From an uncultured Eubacteriaceae bacterium (GTDB taxonomy: Bacteria > Bacillota > Clostridia > Eubacteriales > Eubacteriaceae), in the NCBI GenBank assembly GCA_947625585.1, contig CANQOZ010000087.1, positions 1 through 5,120 of the forward strand: a stretch of 5,120 nt of DNA, in the 5' to 3' direction. Made by a program: the position numbers and the translations under genes. Positions 1-5,120 of the stretch are shown one piece after another. The notes under the pieces were generated by a model, which was not told the DNA's origin, did not search any database, and was given only the letters and a program-made list of their open reading frames with translations. Each line of letters opens with the position of its first letter. The first letter of the stretch is position 1.

Positions 1-813
1 TCTAATTCTAATATAACGTTAAAAGATTTAGAAAATAACCAGGTTAAAATTTTAGATACAGCTAAAAAGCAAATTGATATTGGTTGTGCTTATCTTAATG
101 TTAGGGTCGGGAATACTAATGAAGATGAAGCTAAACTTAAGTGGTTAGTTGAGCAGATCCAAGGAAATTTTAATAATTTTCCACTTTTTTTAGATTCAAG
201 CAATAAATCGGTTCTTAGAGGAGGACTGCAGGTTTATAACAACGAGAGGAATAAAGCTTTTATTAATTCAGCAGATTTTGGAGACAGACAAGATTTCTTT
301 GACTTAGCAGCAGAAATGAATTCAGGCGTTGTCTGCGTTTGTATGAAAAATATGGTTCCAATGAACGAAGAGGAACGCTTGAACTTATGTACTCGAATGT
401 TAGAGAAGGGCATGTCATTAGGTTTACTACCACCTGATATGTATTTTGATCCAGTATCTGTTTCACTAGTAGAAGACCAGGAAGGTGTCATTAATGTTTT
501 AGAGACAATTAAACAAATCAATGGTCTAGGTCTTAACACCATTATTGGAGTTAGTCACGTCTCTGCTGGAATAAAGAGAGATATTAAAGCATTTATCCAG
601 TCCAGTTTTTTATCAATGGCAATGTTAAATGGTTTAAATGCAGCAATTCTAAATCCTTTTACGACACTCTTAATGGCTAACGTTGTTGCTAGTGAAAATT
701 TATTAAACCAGCGTTTATTCTCACAGGCAGAATTTACCTCCTATATTGACCGTTATAAGAATGAAGTAATTGAAGAATATAAGTTAAATGAAAGTAGCGT
801 TGATTCAGTTTAA
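1..813 (+). CDS. Pterin-binding methyltransferase family protein (AcsE-like), 5' end missing
   Basis: The frame is open from base 1 to the TAA at 811-813, giving 270 visible residues. By comparison with the roughly 262-residue methyltetrahydrofolate:corrinoid/iron-sulfur protein methyltransferase AcsE, about ten N-terminal residues lie outside the window. The family has a TIM barrel that binds methyltetrahydrofolate and passes its methyl group to a corrinoid protein. Family landmarks seen (fragment numbering): LDSSN with Asp65, INSAD with Asn89, YFDP with Asp150, the region GVSHVSAG near 183-190, and the following SMAMLNGLNAAILNP stretch. The spacing of Asp65, Asn89 and Asp150 fits the pterin-contacting residues of AcsE. 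Two sites depart from the family: the usual DVNVG strand reads NVRVG (33-37), and the usual SN before VS reads SH (His186). It may therefore use another pterin or methyl donor, or be a non-catalytic relative. No corrinoid-protein gene is visible. Its last 26 bases overlap the next gene. The fold and family are fairly sure; the exact reaction is not. Confidence 0.8.
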   Translation, partial: SNSNITLKDLENNQVKILDTAKKQIDIGCAYLNVRVGNTNEDEAKLKWLVEQIQGNFNNFPLFLDSSNKSVLRGGLQVYNNERNKAFINSADFGDRQDFFDLAAEMNSGVVCVCMKNMVPMNEEERLNLCTRMLEKGMSLGLLPPDMYFDPVSVSLVEDQEGVINVLETIKQINGLGLNTIIGVSHVSAGIKRDIKAFIQSSFLSMAMLNGLNAAILNPFTTLLMANVVASENLLNQRLFSQAEFTSYIDRYKNEVIEEYKLNESSVDSV

Positions 814-1561
814 ACCAACTGAAAATTGTAATAAAAATTTAAAGCATTCTATTGAGCTGATTAATAAAACAGAACCAGTAGATTTAATCGTGTTTCCGGA
901 GTGCTTTTTAAGTCCTTTTGGTTCGGACTTCACTTTAGATCGTGATGAAGTTTTAGAAACATTTAGCGACTTAGCTAAAGAGAGAAATAGTGTTATTGTT
1001 GCTGGCTCTATTCCTGAAGAAACGGATGAAGGATGCTATAATACCTCATTTGTATTTGACAGGAATGGTGAGTTAGTAGGTAAACACAGAAAGATTCATA
1101 TGTATGATGCTAATTTACCTGGCGTTGTTACAAATGAATCCGAGCGGTATATAAGTGGAGATACCCCGACTGTATTTGAAACAGATTTAGGAAAAATGGG
1201 CCTACTCATTTGTTTTGATCTACGTTTTCCAGATCTGTTTGTACAATGTGCTAAAGAAGGAGCTCATACAATTATTGTTCCAGCTGCCTTCTCAAAAAAG
1301 ACTGGAAAAGACCATTGGGAGCTTTTACTTAGAGCTAGAGCGTTAGATTCACAGTCTTATGTTTTAGGATGTGGGTGTGCTGAAAACGAAGATAATTCCT
1401 TTGTTACCTACGGACACTCTCTTGCAGTTAATCCATATGGTGAAGTCCAAGCTCAAGCTTCAAATGACGAAGAAATTGTCTACTTTGAATTCAATCCAGA
1501 AGATATAGAGGAATACAGGAAGATGTTACCTGTATTAAAACAATATAATGAAAGAAATTGA
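788..1561 (+). CDS. Carbon-nitrogen hydrolase, Nit2/omega-amidase-like
   Basis: A complete 257-residue cytoplasmic enzyme of the nitrilase superfamily. It begins MKVALIQF, the typical first strand of the family, which supports the ATG at 788 although the start lies inside the upstream gene. The Glu-Lys-Cys triad is visible: Glu38 in FPECFLSP, Lys102 in KHRKIHMYD and Cys142 in LICFDLRFPDLF. The auxiliary Glu178 lies in DHWELLLRARALDSQ. The HWELLLRARA segment and the later GHSLAVNPYGE segment match the Nit2/omega-amidase branch better than nitrilases or carbamoylases. Omega-amidases hydrolyse 2-oxoglutaramate and 2-oxosuccinamate to oxo-acids and ammonia; the Bacillus relative MtnU serves methionine salvage. 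Only weak purine-rich sequence (GAAGAA) precedes the start. With the 26-base overlap this suggests translation coupled to the upstream gene. Its end overlaps the next gene by 14 bases. The family is certain; the substrate is inferred and another small amide is possible. Confidence 0.92.
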   Translation: MKVALIQFKPTENCNKNLKHSIELINKTEPVDLIVFPECFLSPFGSDFTLDRDEVLETFSDLAKERNSVIVAGSIPEETDEGCYNTSFVFDRNGELVGKHRKIHMYDANLPGVVTNESERYISGDTPTVFETDLGKMGLLICFDLRFPDLFVQCAKEGAHTIIVPAAFSKKTGKDHWELLLRARALDSQSYVLGCGCAENEDNSFVTYGHSLAVNPYGEVQAQASNDEEIVYFEFNPEDIEEYRKMLPVLKQYNERN

Positions 1562-2537
1562 TATTAACTTTACAGATTTTAAAATAGGAAATGCCCATAA
1601 GGATAAAGGTTTAACTGGAATTACAGTTATTTATTCTGAAGAGGGAATGAAAGCAGGACTCAATATTGCCGGTGGTGGTCCAGCTTCAAGGGAAACAGCT
1701 TTATTAAATGAGCTTAGTGTAGCTGACAAGATTCATGCTGTTGTTTTAGGTGGCGGGTCCGCTTTTGGACTTGGTGCTGCTGATGGCGTAATGAGTTATC
1801 TCTCTGAACGTGGATATGGTTTAGATACAGGTTTTGCTAAGGTTCCGCTTGTAGTCCAATCGGATATTTATGATTTAGAAATTGGTAGTCCGGTAGCTTA
1901 TCCAACAGCAAAATTAGCTTATAACTGTTGTGTTGAAGCTAAAAAGGACTTTGATGAGAAAATTCTACCTACTCAAGGTTCAGTTGGAGCCGGTACTGGA
2001 GCGACAGTAGGGAAACTCTACGGTCCTGACAGAATGATGAAGTCTGGCTTGGGAATTTATGCGGCTCAAGTTGGCGATTTAAAGATGGGTTGTATTATTG
2101 TAGTAAACGCCTTTGGTGATATCAATGATTTCCCTTCAGGAAAACTCCTAGCTGGATTGTTAAATGAAGATAAAACAAAAGTTATCTCTACTAGACAGGA
2201 AATCCTAGACGGTAAGAGTTTTCAAATGCCAATTGAAAATACCAATACGACAATCGGATGCATTATTACCAATGGTAAGTTTAGTAAGAGGGAATTAAAT
2301 AAGATTGCCCAAATGGGACAGGACGGTTATGCCTTAGCTATATCACCAATTCATACAACAGTGGATGGAGATTCACTCTATGTAGTTAGTGACTGTAGTG
2401 TTGAAAGTAATCTCGACATAGCAGGAACATTAGCCAGTTATGTTGTAGCTAAAGCCATTACCCGTGCTGCTATCAATGCTGAAAGTTTAAATGGAGTTCC
2501 AAGTTTTAAAGATTTGAATAATGGGAATAATATTTAA
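1548..2537 (+). CDS. P1 family (S58, DmpA/NylC-like) self-processing aminopeptidase/amidase
   Basis: A complete 329-residue protein of the P1/S58 family, whose members cut themselves into alpha and beta chains and use the new N-terminal Ser or Thr as nucleophile. Signature stretches in order: GGGSAFGLGAADGVM (68-82), DIYDLEIG (106-113), GSVGAGTGATVGK (144-156), the strand ending in Asn187, ENTNTTIGC (230-238) and PIHTTVDGD near 270. Predicted cleavage is Asn233|Thr234, giving chains of 233 and 96 residues. Lys156 and Asn187 sit at about the spacing of the catalytic Lys and Asn of NylC. Relatives include the D-Ala-amide aminopeptidase DmpA, beta-aminopeptidases and the nylon-oligomer hydrolase NylC, so the substrate cannot be deduced. 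There is no signal peptide, so it is probably cytoplasmic. The start overlaps the amidase gene by 14 bases and lacks a close Shine-Dalgarno; the family N-terminus (KIGNAHKDKGLTGITVI) begins just after the chosen ATG, which supports it. No clear terminator follows. Confidence 0.92.
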   Translation: MKEIDINFTDFKIGNAHKDKGLTGITVIYSEEGMKAGLNIAGGGPASRETALLNELSVADKIHAVVLGGGSAFGLGAADGVMSYLSERGYGLDTGFAKVPLVVQSDIYDLEIGSPVAYPTAKLAYNCCVEAKKDFDEKILPTQGSVGAGTGATVGKLYGPDRMMKSGLGIYAAQVGDLKMGCIIVVNAFGDINDFPSGKLLAGLLNEDKTKVISTRQEILDGKSFQMPIENTNTTIGCIITNGKFSKRELNKIAQMGQDGYALAISPIHTTVDGDSLYVVSDCSVESNLDIAGTLASYVVAKAITRAAINAESLNGVPSFKDLNNGNNI

Positions 2538-2580
2538 CTAGATTTATACTTTAAAACTTAAAATAAGTTAGATATTTTAA

Positions 2581-2586
2581 AAGGAG
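2581..2586 (+). promoter_or_regulatory. Strong ribosome binding site for the acidic membrane protein
   Basis: AAGGAG lies six bases before the ATG at 2593 and fixes that start. It is much stronger than anything in front of the two overlapping genes upstream, so this gene is translated independently even if it is co-transcribed with them. Confidence 0.85.
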
Positions 2587-2592
2587 TAATCC

Positions 2593-3237
2593 ATGAAATT
2601 TTTAGCAAACTCAAAAGTTTTTGCTTACATTTTTTATGTACTAGCAATCATATTTGGACTATATACTATAATGGCGATGGTAGTTGCCATTCAAACAATA
2701 ACGTACACCGTAACTTCTGGAATGTATGGAAGTGTTCCGTTCTCTGAAATGTTAACTTATTTCTTTACTCAGGCGGGACCATATTTATTCTATACATGTG
2801 TTCTATTCTTTTGTGGTTACGCAATCCAGTTAATCGCTGGTGAAGTTAAACCAAAAGAAGAAGTATCTAAAAAAGAAGAACCAACTACAATCGAACCTTC
2901 TTCAAGTTATTCTGGAACATTAGAAACGACAAGTACTCCTGAAGCTGAAACAGATAATAGTGTTCCTGAAGCAGATACAGATAATGTCGAAGAAATCAAT
3001 TTTGTTACGGGTGATGTAGCAGATGATGTTGCTGATTTAGTAGAAGACGACATGATCGAAGAAGATAAACCAGTCATTACTGAAGAAATAGAATTAAAAG
3101 ATGGCGACGATATTCCAGTCATTGAAAATGATGCAGATTTAACTGAAGAAAAACTCGATGATATAGAAGAAGCAATCGTTGAATTTGATAAAGAAAATCC
3201 AGAAGAAGGCGAAGGTATTGACGATACAATGCTTTAA
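2593..3237 (+). CDS. Uncharacterised two-TM protein with long acidic tail
   Basis: A 214-residue protein that I do not recognise. Two hydrophobic segments are visible at about residues 9-33 and 61-82, joined by a short polar loop containing GMYGSVPFSE. The lysines at positions 2 and 8, and the lysines just after the second segment (VKPKEE, SKKEE), place both ends in the cytoplasm by the positive-inside rule. Residues 84-214 form a low-complexity tail with about 48 Asp/Glu and only 8 Lys. The whole protein has no Arg, His or Trp. The tail holds a near-duplicate nine-residue unit (PEAETDNSV, then PEADTDNVE). It may be extended and bind cations, basic proteins or a basic face of a complex; no catalytic motif is seen. 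The start is set by a strong AAGGAG. The gene lies 55 bases after the peptidase gene and is closed by a terminator, so it could be the last cistron of that operon or a separate unit. The reading frame is secure; the function is unknown. Confidence 0.85.
   Translation: MKFLANSKVFAYIFYVLAIIFGLYTIMAMVVAIQTITYTVTSGMYGSVPFSEMLTYFFTQAGPYLFYTCVLFFCGYAIQLIAGEVKPKEEVSKKEEPTTIEPSSSYSGTLETTSTPEAETDNSVPEADTDNVEEINFVTGDVADDVADLVEDDMIEEDKPVITEEIELKDGDDIPVIENDADLTEEKLDDIEEAIVEFDKENPEEGEGIDDTML
2938..2991 (+). repeat. Imperfect 27-bp tandem duplication inside the acidic tail
   Basis: Two adjacent 27-base units starting at CCT (2938 and 2965) encode PEAETDNSV and PEADTDNVE. The first seven codons correspond closely and the last two have drifted. 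This looks like an old in-frame duplication that lengthened the acidic tail. Confidence 0.6.
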
Positions 3238-3248
3238 TCTTTAACTTT

Positions 3249-3278
3249 AAAAGTGCCTACGAAAGTAGGTATTTTTTT
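3249..3278 (+). terminator. Rho-independent terminator after the acidic membrane protein
   Basis: A stem (TGCCTAC at 3254-3260 with GTAGGTA at 3265-3271, one G-T wobble) closes a GAAA tetraloop at 3261-3264 and is followed by seven T at 3272-3278. The A-run before the stem can pair with the T-run. It lies 11 bases after the stop codon and ends the transcript before the wall-hydrolase promoter. Confidence 0.92.
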
Positions 3279-3377
3279 ATGCCTGTTTTAAATAGAACCA
3301 CTTCCAAGATAAATCTACTCAAAAAATTTATTTATAAATATTTCCGCTTAATTATCCTACAAACTAACGAATTTTAC

Positions 3378-3394
3378 TGTTACAAAAAAGTTAC
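3378..3394 (+). promoter_or_regulatory. Candidate WalR (YycF) binding site
   Basis: TGTTAC at 3378-3383 and AGTTAC at 3389-3394 are direct repeats separated by five bases, an 11-bp period. The published WalR box is TGTWAH-N5-TGTWAH: the first half matches fully and the second differs only in its first base. The site ends four bases before the -35 hexamer, a sensible place for an activator. WalR is the essential regulator of peptidoglycan hydrolases in low-GC Bacillota, and the downstream gene is such an enzyme. The PhoP box (TTHACA repeats, similar spacing) is an alternative reading with one mismatch in each half (GTTACA at 3379 and 3390). Confidence 0.6.
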
Positions 3395-3398
3395 ATTC

Positions 3399-3427
3399 TT
3401 GACATTTCGAATTCAATAATCTACTAT
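3399..3427 (+). promoter_or_regulatory. Sigma-A type promoter of the wall-hydrolase gene
   Basis: The -35 is TTGACA (3399-3404, perfect) and the -10 is TACTAT (3422-3427), with 17 bases between them. Transcription should begin near 3433-3435, leaving a leader of about 26 bases. That is too short for a riboswitch such as the c-di-AMP type often found in front of wall hydrolases. It also rules out the in-frame TTG at 3433 as the main start. Confidence 0.88.
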
Positions 3428-3446
3428 TTTCTTTGTGTATTTCGTC

Positions 3447-3450
3447 GGAG
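3447..3450 (+). promoter_or_regulatory. Ribosome binding site that decides the wall-hydrolase start
   Basis: GGAG lies nine bases before the ATG at 3460. An in-frame TTG at 3433 would extend the protein by nine residues, but it sits at the predicted transcription start and has no leader for a ribosome site, so ATG 3460 is preferred. Confidence 0.75.
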
Positions 3451-3459
3451 AAATTATTT

Positions 3460-4521
3460 ATGAAAAATGAAAAGGTATCAATTCTAAAAAAGTATTGGAT
3501 GTACATATTTCTAGGAGCTGTACTCATATTTACAGTAGTAAGCATGATTGTTTACCACTATACAAGACAGGATCCAGTTACTATTACTTTTAAGGATGCT
3601 CAAGGGTTTACAACGACTGAAATAGTATACAAACATCCAAACGATACAGTCCAGCAAGTTATCGATCGTGCCAATAGTAATACAGAGAATTATGTTTGTA
3701 ATATTGATGTTGGCCAAAAAATAAACACAGTAAATAATTTAACTTTAAATGAACGTGTAAATGGAACCATTAACGTTGATGGTCAGGTTATTAACTTTAC
3801 TTCTGGTGCTAAAACAATTCAAGATGTTCTAAAGGAAAACAATGTTACTGTTAGTGCAGTTGATAAAGTTACTCCTACTTCAACTGACATTTTAACTCAG
3901 AATAATAGTAATATAACAATTGAACGTATCAACAATAATGTTGAAACAAAAACTGAAATTTTACCGTATCAATCCCAAGTTATTGAAAATGATAATGCTC
4001 AGTTCAATAAAGTAACAGTCCTTCAAGAAGGTTCGAATGGAACAAGAACTTATACTGAGGAAGTCGTTTATCAAAATGGACAACCTGTTGATTCCTATAT
4101 TCTTAGTGAAGAACGAGTTGAGCCTGTAAACGAAGTACTTGAAATTGGGACAAACTTACAAATTGGAAAACCTGAAATAGAAGTTAGTGATATTGAAGCT
4201 TGGAGACCATACGTTATTAAAGCTTTAGAAATGAATGGCTTATCAACTGATGAAACGATGGTTAATAAAGTTTTAAGACAAATCAGAACCGAATCGGATG
4301 GGGACCAGAACGCTCATCAGGAAATTTTTGATTTAAACTCCTTATTAGGTGAAGAAGCTAGAGGGTTAATGCAGACTATTCCTTCAACATTTGAGGAATA
4401 TAAGTTTGAAGGTTATGACGATATTCTAAATGGATTCCATAACTTACTAGCTGCTCTCAACTATGCTAAACAAAGATACGGTCCTAGCCTATATGGTGTT
4501 GGTGAAGGACACGGATATTAA
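3460..4521 (+). CDS. Membrane-anchored DUF348-G5-transglycosylase wall hydrolase (RpfB-like)
   Basis: A complete 353-residue protein. After a short basic N-terminus (KNEKVSILKK) comes a membrane anchor or uncleaved signal at about 13-32; the rest is outside the cell. One divergent ubiquitin-like DUF348 domain at about 38-97 and a clearer one at about 100-157 (SGAKTIQDVLKENNVTV) are followed by a G5 domain at about 161-231 (TRTYTEEVVYQNGQ region). A soluble-lytic-transglycosylase-like domain ends the protein (248-353), with catalytic Glu278 in IRTESDGDQNA, then GLMQTIPSTFEEY (302-314), the LLAALNYAKQRYG helix and the usual glycine-rich end GHGY. Domain order resembles RpfB, which cleaves the glycan strand of peptidoglycan; G5 is thought to bind wall sugars. 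DUF348 and G5 also occur in Bacillus YabE. It has its own promoter and terminator, with a WalR-like site upstream, consistent with growth-linked control. Domain calls are by eye; the first DUF348 is the least certain. Confidence 0.9.
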   Translation: MKNEKVSILKKYWMYIFLGAVLIFTVVSMIVYHYTRQDPVTITFKDAQGFTTTEIVYKHPNDTVQQVIDRANSNTENYVCNIDVGQKINTVNNLTLNERVNGTINVDGQVINFTSGAKTIQDVLKENNVTVSAVDKVTPTSTDILTQNNSNITIERINNNVETKTEILPYQSQVIENDNAQFNKVTVLQEGSNGTRTYTEEVVYQNGQPVDSYILSEERVEPVNEVLEIGTNLQIGKPEIEVSDIEAWRPYVIKALEMNGLSTDETMVNKVLRQIRTESDGDQNAHQEIFDLNSLLGEEARGLMQTIPSTFEEYKFEGYDDILNGFHNLLAALNYAKQRYGPSLYGVGEGHGY

Positions 4522-4528
4522 AAATTAC

Positions 4529-4550
4529 GGAACCGAAAGGTTCCTTTTTT
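4529..4550 (+). terminator. Rho-independent terminator of the wall-hydrolase gene
   Basis: A perfect six-base stem (GGAACC 4529-4534, GGTTCC 4539-4544) around a GAAA tetraloop is followed by six T (4545-4550). It starts seven bases after the stop codon. The A/T-rich bases on the other side could give slight activity on the - strand as well. Confidence 0.93.
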
Positions 4551-4553
4551 AAT

Positions 4554-4595
4554 GTTAAAAAATAAAAGGTGGATGAAATTACAAACATCCACCTT
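4554..4595 (-). terminator. Rho-independent terminator of the ammonium transporter unit
   Basis: A perfect ten-base inverted repeat (AAGGTGGATG 4566-4575, CATCCACCTT 4586-4595) has a ten-base loop. Read on the - strand it is followed by a T-rich run (complement of 4554-4567). The + strand side has no T-run, so it serves the convergent amt transcript. It lies about 100 bases past the amt stop codon. Confidence 0.85.
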
Positions 4596-4605
4596 ACTAT
4601 CAATT

Positions 4606-4692
4606 AAAGTACCTGTTTAGTTTTTAATTAAAGTTAAATCATAGAAAGCAAAGCATTAACTAGAGGCTATTGTAATTTTTAATAGGTACTTT
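4606..4692. repeat. Long-spaced inverted repeat in the amt 3' region
   Basis: AAAGTACCT (4606-4614) and AGGTACTTT (4684-4692) are perfect inverted copies about 70 bases apart. In a + strand RNA the stem could extend by a G-U and two more pairs. AATTAAAGT also occurs twice as a direct repeat (4602-4610 and 4626-4634). The enclosed bases are AT-rich and hold no gene I can see. This may be a structured 3' untranslated region or the remnant of a small element. Confidence 0.4.
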
Positions 4693-4695
4693 TGC

Positions 4696-5120
4696 TTAAA
4701 TTCTTTCAACAAAATCAGCGTAGGCATTACAACCATGTTCGGTTAAGTCGAGTCCAGTAATTTCGTATTCCCTGGATACTCTAAGCGGTACAACTGTTTT
4801 TAGAGCAGTTAAAAATAAGAAGCTCATTGTACAAGCCCAAGCACCGACACATAGTATTCCTAGGATCTGAACTAATAAAAGATGAATTCCTCCACCATAG
4901 AATAGACCAACAATAGCATCAGCTGTTCCTACCTGATAATCAGCAAATAAACCAACTAAGAAGGTTCCTAAAACGCCACAACCACAATGAACGGAGATAG
5001 CGCCAACTGGATCATCAATTTTTAACTTTTGATCAATAAAAGGTACAAGTAGAGCTACAAAGATTCCACATAAAATACCAATAATTATTGAACCACCTAT
5101 AGTAACAACTTCACATCCTG
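4696..5120 (-). CDS. amt: Ammonium transporter (Amt family), C-terminal 140 residues
   Basis: Reading the - strand, the frame runs from the window edge to TAA at 4698-4696; the N-terminal two thirds or more lie outside. Amt proteins are trimeric membrane channels that take up ammonium. Recognisable family segments in order: IIIGILCGIFVALLV (a membrane helix), KLKIDDPVGAISVH (fragment 31-44), VLGTFLVGLF, YGGGIHLLLVQILG, GAWACTMSFLF (membrane helix), then the cytoplasmic tail LRVSREYEITGLDLTEHG and AYADF. His44 (codon 4987-4989) aligns with the second histidine of the pore twin-His pair. The tail matches the conserved C-terminal region through which PII (GlnK) proteins regulate the channel, so such control is likely though no glnK/glnB gene is in view. 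One small oddity is that the usual Gly after the pore His is Cys (VHCGCG). The frame lacks a start in the window only because it is cut by the edge. Confidence 0.95.
   Translation of the reverse strand, partial: GCEVVTIGGSIIIGILCGIFVALLVPFIDQKLKIDDPVGAISVHCGCGVLGTFLVGLFADYQVGTADAIVGLFYGGGIHLLLVQILGILCVGAWACTMSFLFLTALKTVVPLRVSREYEITGLDLTEHGCNAYADFVERI

Noticed and set aside
234..542. Minus-strand open frame antisense to the methyltransferase-like gene
   Set aside because: It lies wholly opposite a gene with clear family motifs, and its product has no recognisable domain. It is a shadow.
2522..2550. Possible promoter before the acidic membrane protein
   Set aside because: TATACT at 2545-2550 is a fair -10, but the hexamer 17 bases upstream (TGGGAA) is a poor -35, so I do not call it.
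2555..2569. Small hairpin AACTTA-AAA-TAAGTT after the P1 peptidase gene
   Set aside because: The stem is short and nearly all A-T with no following T-run; it is unlikely to terminate transcription.
2907..3122. Minus-strand serine-rich open frame
   Set aside because: It is the mirror of the GAA/GAT-rich acidic tail, which reads as Ser/Thr codons on the other strand, and has no ribosome site of note.
3281..3377. Riboswitch, small gene or mobile-element trace between terminator and WalR-like site
   Set aside because: The stretch is AT-rich with only trivial A/T palindromes, contains no plausible start with ribosome site, and lies upstream of the transcription start.
3433..3459. Nine-residue N-terminal extension of the wall hydrolase from a TTG start
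   Set aside because: The TTG coincides with the predicted transcription start, so no ribosome site could precede it; ATG 3460 has GGAG at good spacing and leads straight into the basic region and anchor.
3357..3717. Two overlapping minus-strand frames over the wall-hydrolase promoter and 5' end
   Set aside because: Both run opposite the promoter, leader and membrane-anchor codons of a well-supported gene; neither product resembles a known protein.
1..5120. CRISPR array, tRNA, rRNA, insertion sequence or phage genes
   Set aside because: I saw no regularly spaced repeats, tRNA-like folds, transposase motifs or phage structural genes on either strand.

Overview
The window is AT-rich bacterial DNA (about one third G+C by eye) with tightly packed genes, AGA/TTA-rich codon use, strong Shine-Dalgarno sequences and GAAA-tetraloop terminators. 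Tryptophan is encoded by TGG and no in-frame TGA is used as sense, so the genetic code looks standard. A wall-hydrolase gene with a WalR-like site in front of it, together with the overall style, points to a walled low-GC Bacillota (Firmicutes). An anaerobe is plausible from the methyltetrahydrofolate methyltransferase family protein. I cannot name a genus from the sequence.

Positions 1-2537 (+ strand) hold three genes whose ends overlap (26 nt, then 14 nt). They are the 3' part of a pterin-binding methyltransferase related to AcsE, a Nit2-type omega-amidase of the nitrilase superfamily, and a P1-family (S58) self-processing aminopeptidase/amidase. The overlaps suggest one translationally coupled operon. 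The methyltransferase-like protein has lost or changed several residues that are normally conserved around the pterin. Two amide-hydrolysing enzymes beside a one-carbon protein suggest a small pathway that handles an amide- or peptide-type substrate and perhaps a methyl group. This is inference, and the substrate is unknown.

Positions 2593-3237 (+) encode an unrecognised protein with two membrane segments and a long, very acidic tail. It has no arginine, histidine or tryptophan. A clear intrinsic terminator follows it.

Positions 3378-4550 (+) form a self-contained transcription unit: a WalR-like direct repeat, a near-consensus sigma-A promoter, a short leader, a membrane-anchored DUF348-G5-transglycosylase (RpfB-like) wall hydrolase, and a terminator. 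This is the best-supported regulatory story in the window.

Positions 4554-5120 (- strand) carry the convergent 3' end of an ammonium transporter gene (Amt family) with its own terminator. The roughly 100 bases between its stop codon and that terminator contain a perfect 9-bp inverted repeat of unknown role.
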